The notes: generated by a model not told the origin, from the letters alone. DNA of 37,912 nt from a virus (IMGVR_UViG_3300025781_000022:1-37912), one strand, 5' to 3'; counted from the first letter of the stretch, positions 27,815-36,141 are shown. Program-made: numbers and translations.

Positions 27815-28435
27815 ATGTCAGTAATACAATTATCATATAAAGTAGAAGGCTTTCTAAAAGTATACGATCCTAACAACGGAGAAGTATTTGTGGAAAAGAA
27901 AAATGCCATTAATTATGAAAATATGTCAGAATCAATTGCTAACACATTAAGTAATCGTGGTTATGGTCAGATTTATGAAATGGCTTTTGGAAACGGTGGT
28001 GCAAGTGTAAGTGAAACAGGCGTTATTACTTATTTGCCCCCTAACGTATCTGGACAAAATGCGGCATTGTACAATCAAACTTACGCAAAAATCGTAGATG
28101 ATACTAGTGTTTTTAACTTGGATCCTACACGTAACAAGATGACAGTAACGCATACGACAGGTACAGTTTATACAGATATATTAGTTCAATGTTTACTAGA
28201 TTACGGTGAGCCCGCAGGTCAAGCCGCATTTGATAATAGTACACAAACTGATAGTTCTTATGTTTTTGATGAATTGGGCTTGCTCTCAAATTACGGTACA
28301 GATAATAACGGTAACGTTATTACTACTTTATTAACTCATGTGATTTTTCACCCAGTACAAAAGAGTTTGAATAGACAAATTCAAATCGATTATACTGTAA
28401 GAATACAGAGTTTAACTAATTTAATAACAATTTAA
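27815..28435 (+). CDS. Virion structural protein, 206 residues (baseplate/appendage)
   Basis: It begins with the VEGFLKVYDPNNGEVFVEKK hairpin, then NYENMSESIANTLSNRGYGQ, a Gly-rich FGNGGASVS turn, VITYLPPNVSGQNAALYNQT, and a LDYGEPAGQ...YVFDELGLLS segment. The Y/F-x-FDELGL motif and Gln/Asn/Tyr-rich beta composition fit small virion proteins encoded beside tail genes in marine T4-like phages. I cannot assign it to a named T4 product. gp8-like wedge function would fit the position, but the length is shorter than T4 gp8 (about 330 residues). No membrane segment or enzyme motif is visible. Confidence 0.65.
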   Translation: MSVIQLSYKVEGFLKVYDPNNGEVFVEKKNAINYENMSESIANTLSNRGYGQIYEMAFGNGGASVSETGVITYLPPNVSGQNAALYNQTYAKIVDDTSVFNLDPTRNKMTVTHTTGTVYTDILVQCLLDYGEPAGQAAFDNSTQTDSSYVFDELGLLSNYGTDNNGNVITTLLTHVIFHPVQKSLNRQIQIDYTVRIQSLTNLITI

Positions 28436-28443
28436 GATAAATA
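28436..28443 (+). promoter_or_regulatory. Late-promoter-like GATAAATA before the fibre gene
   Basis: GATAAATA starts on the base after the stop of the 206-residue gene. A GGAG at 28453-28456 lies 10 nt before the ATG at 28467, so promoter motif, ribosome site and start are in a workable order. Confidence 0.6.
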
Positions 28444-28466
28444 ACAGATAACGGAGTAATTAAAAC

Positions 28467-29726
28467 ATGGCATATTCGATTAATAAATTCAATGGGCAAC
28501 CACTAACTACCATTGCAGACGGTACTATCAACACAAATAGTACATCACTATACGGGTTACCCGGTCGTAATTATGCTGGTTATGGTAACGTTTTAGATAC
28601 AAACTTTGTTTGGCTAACTGAGAATTTTGCCAATGCAAGTCCTCCTCCTAACCCATTACAGGGCCAATTATGGTTTAATACAAATAATAACACACTAAAT
28701 GTTTGCCCTACAGACTATATCACCAATGCAAATGCTTGGTTGACATTAGCACAATCAGGTAGTTCAGGAACAACAACTTTTGGCACACTACAAGTTACAG
28801 GAAATTTAACAGCAAACAATGCTACAATCACTAATGCATTGGCAGCTGACACAATTACAGTACGTTTAGCAACTGTAACAAGCAATGCAAGTATTGCAAA
28901 CGCAAACGTTACAACAGGTAATATTGGATCATTATACACACAATTTATCAGTACTGGTTCACCATCTACAACAGGTAACATTGTTGGTGCTTGGACAGTT
29001 AATGGTTCAGCTTCACTAAATTCTCAGGGAGGAACCGCAGTATATATCACTGGTGGTAATTTATTGATAGGTAATGTAAATAGCCAAGGTGGCGGTAATA
29101 TTGGTATTAGAACAGATAACTATTATTATGCAAATGGTACACCTGTCAGCTTTGCAGGTACCTATAATAATGGTAACGTGTATGATTATTTGACAGGTAG
29201 CAACTCAGTATCACGTTTTAGTGGTTCGATTAGCGTTGCAAGTGTCACTACAGCAAACATTACAACTGGTGGAAATACAATTGCTGGTGCGCTTACTGGT
29301 AATTTTACATTAACAACAGGTTCAAGGTTACAAGCAACATACGCTGACTTAGCAGAACGTTTTGAAGCTGACCAAGAATATGAAGTTGGTACAGTAGTTG
29401 AAATAGGCGGAGAAAAAGAAATCACCGCAGTTAAATTGGATTTAAGCGACAATGTATTTGGTGTAGTTTCAAATACAGCGGCATATTTAATGAATCAAGC
29501 CGCAGGTTCAGATAAAACCCACCCTCCTATAGCACTCGCCGGTAGAGTAGAAGTTAAAGCAATTGGTCAAGTTAAGAAGGCTGACAGATTAGTAAGTGCA
29601 GGCAATGGCATTGCACGTGCCGCAAAAGCAGGGGAAGCTACACCATTCAACTCAATAGGTCGTGCATTAGCAGACAAAACCACAGACGAAATTGGTTTGG
29701 TTCTAGCAATCGTATCAATTAAATAA
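28467..29726 (+). CDS. Tail fibre/appendage protein with peptidase-G2-like C-terminal domain
   Basis: A 419-residue protein in three parts. Residues 1-75 (YSINKFNGQPLTTIADGTIN, then GRNYAGYGNV and PPPNPLQGQLWFN) match an N-terminal attachment module I associate with marine T4-like tail appendages. Residues ~95-290 form a Thr/Asn/Ala-rich shaft with short beta repeats (GTLQVTGNLTANNATI, SNASIANANVTTGNIG). Residues 292-419 begin YADLAERFEADQEYEVGTVV and continue with VFGVVS, AYLMNQ, ALAGRVEVKAIGQV and ADRLVSAGNGIA. This resembles the peptidase G2 type of C-terminal autoproteolytic chaperone domain, which trimerises fibres and can then cleave itself off. Whether cleavage occurs here is not visible. 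GGAG precedes the ATG. Confidence 0.75.
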   Translation: MAYSINKFNGQPLTTIADGTINTNSTSLYGLPGRNYAGYGNVLDTNFVWLTENFANASPPPNPLQGQLWFNTNNNTLNVCPTDYITNANAWLTLAQSGSSGTTTFGTLQVTGNLTANNATITNALAADTITVRLATVTSNASIANANVTTGNIGSLYTQFISTGSPSTTGNIVGAWTVNGSASLNSQGGTAVYITGGNLLIGNVNSQGGGNIGIRTDNYYYANGTPVSFAGTYNNGNVYDYLTGSNSVSRFSGSISVASVTTANITTGGNTIAGALTGNFTLTTGSRLQATYADLAERFEADQEYEVGTVVEIGGEKEITAVKLDLSDNVFGVVSNTAAYLMNQAAGSDKTHPPIALAGRVEVKAIGQVKKADRLVSAGNGIARAAKAGEATPFNSIGRALADKTTDEIGLVLAIVSIK

Positions 29727-29744
29727 TAAAAGGATTAATAAAAC

Positions 29745-30698
29745 ATGTCATACGCACAATACGGAACAATTCAAGCTAGTGACTATAATGCACTAGTAGG
29801 TGGCGATCCTGTCACTACATCAGGTGCATTAAACACAGTATGGGCAACCGGCGGCTCAACCGCAGGTTATGGTCAAACTGCATTAGCAAACGTATCTGCA
29901 GGTAATTCAGTTTTTGCTAGTGATTGGGCTAACTTAGTTAATAAAACTTCTAATGCCGCTTCACATCAAGGCACAAGTATCACAGCAGTTACTGCTCCAG
30001 TTGTGGGCGGTGTTATTACTTATTTGTCAGCTATCCCTACAAACTTAACATCAATCTATTCACCTAGATTAAATGCAGCCAGTCAAGGAACCACTGTTGC
30101 TAACACAGCAACTTATGGTAGTACTTGGTCAACTGCATTGACATTTACTCACACAATTACTTTTGCAAACGGTGATGCCGCACGGTATTTCTTTAACTCA
30201 GGTGGACAATTAAAAATTACATGTAGTAATCCAAATAATACTTCGGGTATTAACTTACTAATGAACCAATTAGCAAGTAACGTTGGTACAATTGTAATAA
30301 GCGCACCTAGTTCAGGTACAGCAACAATTGCAAGTACATCGTATAGCGGTGTTCAAAAAGTTGGTGGAGGTGGTAATTCACCAACTGTATTAACAAATAA
30401 CGGATATTATGCATTAACAACAAGCAATGCTAACGTGTTTACACAAACAGCGACAGGTAGCCCTTCAGGTTATGTAAACACATTTATTCGTGTTGTTGCT
30501 AAATCAAATGGTACGCAAGGTTCACACAGTGACACAGGTAGTGTTATTACTTTATACACAATTTGGGACGAGATTCCTGGTGGCTTAACTGTTGGTACAG
30601 GTTCTGCTACAACAGTAACAGCAGTTGTTCCAGAAACAACATACTTAAGTAATACTTGGGGTACAATTACTGTAACCGGTACTGTTTCGGGTTCATAA
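29745..30698 (+). CDS. Virion appendage protein, 317 residues
   Basis: It starts MSYAQYGTIQASDYNALVGG, then LNTVWATGGSTAGYGQTAL, NVSAGNSVFASDWANL and a SHQGTSI motif. I recognise this N-terminal order from virion or fibre proteins of marine T4-like phages. The remainder is a Ser/Thr/Gly beta-rich domain (FANGDAARYFFNSGGQLKI, SGTATIASTSYSGVQ, YTIWDEIPGG) with no enzyme motif. AAGGA at 29730-29734 lies 10 nt before the ATG. It follows the fibre gene by 18 nt and is the last clearly structural gene before the accessory operon. A role at the distal tail or baseplate is inferred. Confidence 0.65.
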   Translation: MSYAQYGTIQASDYNALVGGDPVTTSGALNTVWATGGSTAGYGQTALANVSAGNSVFASDWANLVNKTSNAASHQGTSITAVTAPVVGGVITYLSAIPTNLTSIYSPRLNAASQGTTVANTATYGSTWSTALTFTHTITFANGDAARYFFNSGGQLKITCSNPNNTSGINLLMNQLASNVGTIVISAPSSGTATIASTSYSGVQKVGGGGNSPTVLTNNGYYALTTSNANVFTQTATGSPSGYVNTFIRVVAKSNGTQGSHSDTGSVITLYTIWDEIPGGLTVGTGSATTVTAVVPETTYLSNTWGTITVTGTVSGS

Positions 30699-30723
30699 TT
30701 TTTATAATGTCTTTGTGTTAATC

Positions 30724-30731
30724 TATAAATA
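30724..30731 (+). promoter_or_regulatory. T4-type late promoter, perfect TATAAATA, opening the accessory operon
   Basis: Exact match to the T4 late-promoter consensus TATAAATA, 19 nt before the ATG at 30751, with AGGAGAG (30737-30743) 7 nt before that start. A TATAAT at 30703-30708 could be a host-type -10 box, but I see no convincing -35 box. This is the best promoter candidate in the window and heads about 7 kb of coupled genes. Confidence 0.75.
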
Positions 30732-30736
30732 CTCAT

Positions 30737-30743
30737 AGGAGAG
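30737..30743 (+). promoter_or_regulatory. Strong Shine-Dalgarno AGGAGAG
   Basis: AGGAGAG with a 7-nt spacer to the ATG at 30751 is the strongest ribosome site in the window. It fixes that start and is placed to load ribosomes on the coupled genes that follow. Confidence 0.75.
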
Positions 30744-30750
30744 TATATAC

Positions 30751-31056
30751 ATGGACACAAAGACATTAATTAACGAAGCCAAAGCACGTTTCAATCATAA
30801 CTCAGCCAAAGCCTATTTAAAAGACAAATACGACAGCAAACTTATTGTTGCCGAACAAAATGGTCTTTGGCGTGCTGATTTAACAACCATCAATTTTTTG
30901 AATTCAAGCAAGTCAAAAGAAGTAATTCTTATTGACACTTTTAACAATCCTGTCAAAGTAGACAGAAAAACATTGTTAGCCAAATTACAAGATACTTATA
31001 CAACAGTAATGAGTGATTGGCACGATGAATGGACAGAACTAGAGAATAACAGATGA
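30751..31056 (+). CDS. Conserved-looking 101-residue protein of unknown function
   Basis: Highly charged and soluble. NEAKARFNHNSAKAYLKDKY at the N-terminus is helical, then KLIVAEQNGLWRADLTTINF and EVILIDTFNNPVKVDRK form a likely beta sheet, and the C-terminus is helical and acidic (MSDWHDEWTELENN). The wording is familiar from hypothetical proteins near structural genes of marine T4-like phages, but I know no function. It is first in the operon, has the best ribosome site, and its stop overlaps the next start in ATGA (31053-31056). Confidence 0.7.
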   Translation: MDTKTLINEAKARFNHNSAKAYLKDKYDSKLIVAEQNGLWRADLTTINFLNSSKSKEVILIDTFNNPVKVDRKTLLAKLQDTYTTVMSDWHDEWTELENNR

Positions 31057-31856
31057 GCCAAGGGGTACTATTATTCGCCTTTAATAGTCCAAAATACAAT
31101 TATTACGAAATGGCAGTGGCTACTGCTAAACGTATTAATCACTTTTTGGGACTTCCAGTTACATTGGTAACGGATGAAGAGTCATTGCCACAAAATCAAA
31201 CTTATATTTTTGATAATACCATTATAACCACAGCCGATAAAACCAATAGTCGTGAATGGGGTGTGTGGATGAATAAAGGTAGATTTCGTGCTTATGACTT
31301 AAGTCCATATGATGAAACAATACTATTGGACACAGATTACATGGTTAATTCAGATAAGTTGTTAAAACTTTTTGAATTGCCAACAGATTTTTGTTGCCAT
31401 GATTCTACTAGTTTTTTAATGCATCCAAACTCTGACCAAGACATGATTAGCGTATATAGTTTTAAGACTATGTGGGCAACTGTTGTAATGTTCAAAAAGA
31501 CAAATCGTGCTAAACAAATATTTGAATGTTTAGAAATGATTCAATCTAATTACGACCACTATGCAACATTGCACGGTTTTATTTCTATTACATTTAGAAA
31601 TGATTATGCACTAACATTAGCCGCACGTATTACCAATGGTCATACTTCTCCTACCGAAGATATTATTCCATGGAATTTGGTACACGTTGGTAAAAACACA
31701 AGTGTATACAGAAACAATGATGATGAATTCAACACAGAATATACCGTTATGTTTGATAACTGGACTAAAGGAAAAATTCGTAAAGAATATTCAATGGTTA
31801 AAGATACAGACTTTCACATGATGAACAAAGATAATTTTATGGAGCTTATAGCATGA
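31053..31856 (+). CDS. Putative GT-A-fold glycosyltransferase-like protein (DxD present)
   Basis: 267 residues. The N-terminus VLLFAFNSPKYNYYEMAVAT, then a PVTLVTDEE strand, is the usual Rossmann-like opening of GT-A proteins. SPYDETILLDTDYMV places a D93-T-D95 motif where these enzymes bind a metal ion and a nucleotide sugar. Later, MWATVVMFKKTNRAKQIFE and NDYALTLAAR match the acceptor-side helices of such proteins. No membrane anchor is seen, so it should be cytosolic. It shares the SPYDETI-x-L segment with the next protein and is probably its paralogue. Donor and acceptor are unknown. Translation is coupled by ATGA overlaps at both ends. Confidence 0.65.
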   Translation: MSQGVLLFAFNSPKYNYYEMAVATAKRINHFLGLPVTLVTDEESLPQNQTYIFDNTIITTADKTNSREWGVWMNKGRFRAYDLSPYDETILLDTDYMVNSDKLLKLFELPTDFCCHDSTSFLMHPNSDQDMISVYSFKTMWATVVMFKKTNRAKQIFECLEMIQSNYDHYATLHGFISITFRNDYALTLAARITNGHTSPTEDIIPWNLVHVGKNTSVYRNNDDEFNTEYTVMFDNWTKGKIRKEYSMVKDTDFHMMNKDNFMELIA

Positions 31857-32602
31857 GTAAAGGGTTTGTAATCATGGCTCAGGATACCGAGCAAACAAAA
31901 TATACAAAATGTGCTGAAGCATTAAGTAAAAGCATACTACGTGTAATGCCTAATGCAAATATTACAATTATAACCAGTGATATGTTACCATATGGAGATT
32001 TAGGTGGATATCAAAATGATTGGCAAGTATATGAGGCTAGCCCATATGATGAAACAATCAAATTAGAAAGTGACATGTATATACCACGCAGTATAGAGCA
32101 CTGGTGGGATATTTTGGCATTACAAGATGTTGTTGTATCAACTACAATTAGAAATTACAAACAAGAAATTTCAGATGCAAGAACCTACCGTAGATTTATT
32201 GATGATAATAAATTACCAGATGTATACAATGCCATAACATACTTTAAAAAATCTGACACAGCAAAAGCATTTTTTGAAGTTGTTAAAGATGTATTTGAAA
32301 ATTGGGAAACGTATAAAGCTACACTAAGATGTAAACCGCAAGAAGAAGTTAGTACAGATTGGGCATATGCTATTGCATGTCATATTGTAGGAGTTGAAAA
32401 AACAACATTACCTTCATTTAATGAAATGAGTATGGTACACATGAAACAGTTTGTAAACAACAACCCAACTGAAAATTGGACAGACACATTTGTGTACGAA
32501 TGTTTACCAAACCAAATTAGAGTGCAAACAGTATCACAACAATATCCATTTCACTATCATATTAAGAATTTTTCTGATAAAATACTGGAAAGCATAAAAT
32601 GA
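31853..32602 (+). CDS. Putative GT-A-like protein, paralogue of the previous gene, altered DxD
   Basis: 249 residues with the same architecture as its neighbour: GFVIMAQDTEQTKYTKCAEA, then NITIITSD, then SPYDETIKLESDMYIP. The expected D-x-D reads E72-S-D74. After this come NAITYFKKSDTAKAFFEVV and EEVSTDWAYAIACHIVG, equivalent to VVMFKKTNRAKQIFE and NDYALTLAAR in the first copy. E-x-D variants occur in active GT-A enzymes, but the change could also mean a non-catalytic partner of the first protein. The ATGA overlaps at 31853 and 32599 keep the pair and its neighbours coupled. Confidence 0.6.
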   Translation: MSKGFVIMAQDTEQTKYTKCAEALSKSILRVMPNANITIITSDMLPYGDLGGYQNDWQVYEASPYDETIKLESDMYIPRSIEHWWDILALQDVVVSTTIRNYKQEISDARTYRRFIDDNKLPDVYNAITYFKKSDTAKAFFEVVKDVFENWETYKATLRCKPQEEVSTDWAYAIACHIVGVEKTTLPSFNEMSMVHMKQFVNNNPTENWTDTFVYECLPNQIRVQTVSQQYPFHYHIKNFSDKILESIK

Positions 32603-32970
32603 CAGTCAGATACGTAAAAGACAAAAACGCAGATTTTCTTATTGTTTGGGAACCACCTGTTATGGTGCCTCCCGAATTTAGATTATATTATGACGATAAA
32701 GGTAATGTTATTTCATATGTAGGAGATAAATCCTGCCATATTGAAGGTGGTAACTATATTGTTATCGATAAACAAACATTTGCCGAAGCCCGTCATGATA
32801 TAAAAGTTATTGATGGTAGAATTTCAACAGCGAAAGCAGATGCTGTTGTTTATAAATTAATGCCAAGCAATGACGGAATCAGTTGTTATAGCGAGGATGT
32901 AAGTATCGTAGTTGACGAATCATTTAATGATAAAATGAAATGGAAACTTACTATATATGAACTCGGATGA
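32599..32970 (+). CDS. Unknown 123-residue protein
   Basis: No family recognised. Beta-rich start (VRYVKDKNADFLIVWEPPV), then FRLYYDDKGNVISYVGD, then GGNYIVIDKQTFAEARHDIK with VIDGRIS, and a C-terminal strand-rich tail ending in KWKLTIYELG. No membrane segment, signal peptide, metal-binding Cys/His set or nucleotide motif. It is coupled on both sides: ATGA with the gene before it, and a 14-nt overlap with the gene after it. That strongly suggests it works with the transferase-like proteins around it, perhaps as an accessory or substrate-binding subunit; this is inference. Confidence 0.6.
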   Translation: MTVRYVKDKNADFLIVWEPPVMVPPEFRLYYDDKGNVISYVGDKSCHIEGGNYIVIDKQTFAEARHDIKVIDGRISTAKADAVVYKLMPSNDGISCYSEDVSIVVDESFNDKMKWKLTIYELG

Positions 32971-33910
32971 TATTATTGATGTAGCAGACTTAGATTGCAT
33001 TTATCTTAGTTATGATGAACCACAGAAAGAAGAATTCTGGTTAAAGATTAAAAACATGGTACCTTGGGCCAAACGTGTTGACGGTGTCAAAGGTAGTGAT
33101 GCCGCACATAAAGCCGCAGGTGAAGCCAGTGAAACAGAACGTTTTATTCTTATTGATGGCGATAATATGCCACAAGAAAATTTCTTCAACATTCAACTAG
33201 ATTTTACTGATAAAGAGGAAACATTTAAAAAAGCACAGTTTCGTTGGAAAGCTATCAATGCTATCAATGGGTTACGTTATGGTAACGGTGGTATGAGTAG
33301 TTGGACAAAAACATACGTGCGTGAAATGCAAACACATGAAAATCAAACAGAAGGTGATATAACACGTATTGCTGATTTTTGTTTAGATAGTAAAGATAAT
33401 CTATACTGGGCTATGCATGATTGTTATTCAACTACATATCCAAATCAAACTCCCTTCCAAGCATGGCGTGCTGGATTCCGTGAAGGTGTTAAGATGTGTT
33501 TAGACAAAGGTGCGGTACCCTCAGTAGATGTATTCAAAGAAACTGTAGCCATGCGTAATATGAATAATCTAACAATTTGGCATAACATTGGATTAGATGC
33601 CGAAAACGGAGAATGGGCAATCATGGGCGCACGTATGGGAACGTACATGACAATGCTGACTGACTGGAATCATATTGAAGTTCAATGGTTTGATAACTAT
33701 CTTGCAATGTGGGAAAATGTTAAAAATGAAGATCCATTACAGTTAATTAAAAAGTACGGAGATGATTTAAGTGCTAAGTTAGGTTTACCTATGTGTATGC
33801 ATACCGCAGAACAAAGTAAGTTTTTCAAACGCCACTATAAAGCAGATGCACGTAATTTAGGACCATTGGTAACAGAAATGGAAGTCATTCGCAGAATCGA
33901 AGGTTGGTGA
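32957..33910 (+). CDS. Putative GT-A-like glycosyltransferase, phage family with DGD motif
   Basis: 317 residues. After a short acidic start comes CIYLSYDEPQKEEFWLKIKN, then MVPWAKRVDGVKGSDAAHKA and TERFILIDGDNM, placing D67-G-D69 at the end of a beta strand as in GT-A DxD enzymes. I recognise the order YLSYDEP, VPWAKRVxGVKG, AAHKAA, ERFxxxDGDN from uncharacterised proteins of T4-like marine phages. The C-terminal half has FQAWRAGFREGVKMCLDKG and NLTIWHNIGLDAENGEWAIM. It is not close to the two smaller transferase-like proteins upstream. The ATG at 32957 overlaps the previous gene by 14 nt. Sugar donor and acceptor cannot be told. Confidence 0.6.
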   Translation: MNSDDIIDVADLDCIYLSYDEPQKEEFWLKIKNMVPWAKRVDGVKGSDAAHKAAGEASETERFILIDGDNMPQENFFNIQLDFTDKEETFKKAQFRWKAINAINGLRYGNGGMSSWTKTYVREMQTHENQTEGDITRIADFCLDSKDNLYWAMHDCYSTTYPNQTPFQAWRAGFREGVKMCLDKGAVPSVDVFKETVAMRNMNNLTIWHNIGLDAENGEWAIMGARMGTYMTMLTDWNHIEVQWFDNYLAMWENVKNEDPLQLIKKYGDDLSAKLGLPMCMHTAEQSKFFKRHYKADARNLGPLVTEMEVIRRIEGW

Positions 33911-33911
33911 T

Positions 33912-34586
33912 ATGGATTCTAAAAATGTGCTAAACTCTCAACTATTTGATTTAAACAAAAAAGGCACAATAATTATTGGAACTATGCGTTCTGGTTCTAA
34001 TTTTCTACGTGCATTAGTAGGTTCTAGACTAGCAGAGAGTAATATTCCTTATAATGATAATGGTGAGTATTTTACAGATAGATTTGATGTGGAAGGCACC
34101 GACGATGAATATTCATATTTCAACATGGTTGAAAAACTACAAAAAGTAACAGCTAATAACGATAGTTATAGTGTTGGCACAATTGTCTATACAGAATTAG
34201 ATATGATTTCATGCAATCCTAGTAGTTTTAAATGGTATAATGATAACTATCATTTAATTAAATTGTATAGAAGAAACTATATAAATCATTTTATGTCACA
34301 TTGTATTTTTTTGCATACCAATCGACAATACAAATATGATACTTTTTCGCAACTTGGTATGCCTTTACCAGTTAAGTATGATATACGTGAAATTAATAAT
34401 TTTATAAAGAAAATTCTAGAACTTAATAGATTTCCTTGCGACAATACACTGGTGTATGAAGACATAGAACCTGTGCCAATCGGTGAAGTGGTAAAAAATA
34501 TATACAATATAACTCCTAAAGAATTTTTTGCTGATTATGATAAGTTAGTAGAAATGTTTAATTTATTGGAATACAATGTCGGGTGA
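33912..34586 (+). CDS. Sulfotransferase-like P-loop protein
   Basis: 224 residues. IIIGTMRSGSNFL (residues 20-32) is the 5'-phosphosulfate-binding loop typical of PAPS-dependent sulfotransferases of the Stf0/carbohydrate class. HLIKLYRRNYINHFMS supplies R121 and S129 in the R-x7-S spacing of the 3'-phosphate-binding motif. Both cofactor motifs are therefore present in the right order. It has no membrane anchor, unlike Golgi enzymes. The C-terminal part (TLVYEDIEPVPIGEVVKNIY) resembles the Y-E-D/E-L segment of the family. It would use host PAPS to sulfate an acceptor, most likely a glycan given the GT-like neighbours. It starts 1 nt after the preceding stop and overlaps the next gene by 11 nt. 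Confidence 0.72.
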   Translation: MDSKNVLNSQLFDLNKKGTIIIGTMRSGSNFLRALVGSRLAESNIPYNDNGEYFTDRFDVEGTDDEYSYFNMVEKLQKVTANNDSYSVGTIVYTELDMISCNPSSFKWYNDNYHLIKLYRRNYINHFMSHCIFLHTNRQYKYDTFSQLGMPLPVKYDIREINNFIKKILELNRFPCDNTLVYEDIEPVPIGEVVKNIYNITPKEFFADYDKLVEMFNLLEYNVG

Positions 34587-36141
34587 GTACGACCAATATG
34601 CTAGAGACATGCGTGACCGCTTGAATGCGGTCAGTCCATCACTATGTCTCGCAAAATGGCAACAAGTTTCAATACACTTGCCAAGTGGATTAACACAAAG
34701 CTGTTACCATCCTCCTACGCATAAGATTCCACTAGAGTTATTAAAAGATAATCCTAGTGTATTACACAATACACCTATCAAAATACATGAACGCAAACAA
34801 ATGCTCAACGGTGAAAGACCTGAGGGTTGTAGTTACTGTTGGAAAGTAGAAGATGCACAAAGTGATGACCCCAAAGGTCACATGAGTGATAGACATTATC
34901 GCAGTAGTGAGTGGTGGAACGCACCAACATTTGACGAAGTAACAACAAATAGTTTTGACTATAATGTTACCCCTCGCTATGTAGAGGTTAATTTTAATCA
35001 AGCATGTAATTTCAAGTGCATGTATTGCAGTCCTCACCTAAGCACAAGTTGGGAAGAAGAAGTTAAAAAACATGGTGGGTATAAATTATCTGACATGACA
35101 CACAACAACTTAGAGCATTTGGAGAAAAAGGGACTAATGCCACTTAAGGTTGCGGCTAAAGATAATCCATATGTTGAAGCATTTTGGCAATGGTTTCCTG
35201 AGATTTATCGTAAGTTACGTGTTTTTAGAATGACCGGCGGTGAACCACTCATGGACAAAAACACATTTAAAGTATTAGACTATGTAAATGAAAACCCACA
35301 TGGTCAACTTGAATTAAGTATAACAAGTAACATGTGTCCTCCAGATCAAAAACTATTTGATAAGTTTTTAGAAAAAGTAAAGGCACTAGAAGAATTACGT
35401 ACATATGAAGACAAGGAAAACTTTAATGAGTTCAGCGGTAATCATTGGTATGTAGACAAAGGCTTCAAGCACTTTTGGTTGTTTGTATCATTAGATGGAT
35501 TTGGGGAACAAGCAGAATATATGCGTACTGGATTAGAGTTTGACAGATTGTTGAACAATGTTCGTACCTTTTTACGTGAAACAAAATACAGCACAGTTAG
35601 TTTTATCAATACATTCAACATGTTAAGCATTCCCAGCTTACATAAATTTTTAGAAATGATTTTAACACTACGTGAAGAATTTGGTGGACGTGCCCAAACT
35701 GAGTTTACAATCGCACCCGAACAAACTGAAACTGAAAAAGAAAATAATATTGTACACAAAGTTTATAAGCAAAAGAAATATCAACGTGTATTCTTTGACA
35801 TACCCATTCTACGTTATCCACCATGGTTCAGCATACAAAATGCAGGAGAATATGGTATCAAAGAAGTAGAACGTTGTTTGAAATATATGGAAGACAACGT
35901 ACAAGGTGAAGACTATTCGGAAACATTCGAAGGATTTAAACCCTATGAGATATTGAAAATCAAGCGAGACCTTGCTATAATGCAAGAATCTTTGCCAGCG
36001 GACCAAGTGTCACTAAATAAAACTAACTTCTACATGTTTATTAGTGAGTACGATAGACGTAGGCAAACAAATTTTATGGAAATATTTCCAGAACTAAAAT
36101 GGTACTGGAGAGAATGTATTAAAGCGTATACCAAACATTAA
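34576..36141 (+). CDS. Radical SAM protein with N-terminal twitch-like cysteine cluster (first of three)
   Basis: 521 residues. The radical SAM core is clear: ACNFKCMYC with C144, C148 and C151 for the [4Fe-4S] cluster, MTGGEPLM (GGE at 221-223) for SAM binding, SITSNM and a VSLDG strand. Before the core lie C24, C43, C85 and C88 (spacing x18, x41, x2) in CLAKW, SCYHPP and CSYCWKVED, which would hold a second iron-sulfur cluster. In most SPASM/twitch enzymes that extra cluster is C-terminal; here it is N-terminal, as in phage proteins named twitch domain-containing radical SAM protein. Such enzymes modify peptides or sugars by hydrogen abstraction. The ATG overlaps the sulfotransferase gene by 11 nt. 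The substrate is unknown. Confidence 0.85.
   Translation: MSGEYDQYARDMRDRLNAVSPSLCLAKWQQVSIHLPSGLTQSCYHPPTHKIPLELLKDNPSVLHNTPIKIHERKQMLNGERPEGCSYCWKVEDAQSDDPKGHMSDRHYRSSEWWNAPTFDEVTTNSFDYNVTPRYVEVNFNQACNFKCMYCSPHLSTSWEEEVKKHGGYKLSDMTHNNLEHLEKKGLMPLKVAAKDNPYVEAFWQWFPEIYRKLRVFRMTGGEPLMDKNTFKVLDYVNENPHGQLELSITSNMCPPDQKLFDKFLEKVKALEELRTYEDKENFNEFSGNHWYVDKGFKHFWLFVSLDGFGEQAEYMRTGLEFDRLLNNVRTFLRETKYSTVSFINTFNMLSIPSLHKFLEMILTLREEFGGRAQTEFTIAPEQTETEKENNIVHKVYKQKKYQRVFFDIPILRYPPWFSIQNAGEYGIKEVERCLKYMEDNVQGEDYSETFEGFKPYEILKIKRDLAIMQESLPADQVSLNKTNFYMFISEYDRRRQTNFMEIFPELKWYWRECIKAYTKH

Noticed and set aside
30703-30708. Host-type sigma-70 promoter (TATAAT) before the accessory operon
   Set aside because: The -10 hexamer is good, but no convincing -35 box lies about 17 nt upstream, and TATAAT is frequent by chance in such AT-rich DNA.
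30470-30766. 98-codon minus-strand frame spanning the end of the appendage gene and the promoter region
   Set aside because: It would run through the TATAAATA and Shine-Dalgarno, has no ribosome site, and all other genes are on the + strand.
35442-35759. 105-codon minus-strand frame inside the first radical SAM gene
   Set aside because: Lies antisense within a well-supported enzyme; product is Ser/Val/Cys-rich with no motif.
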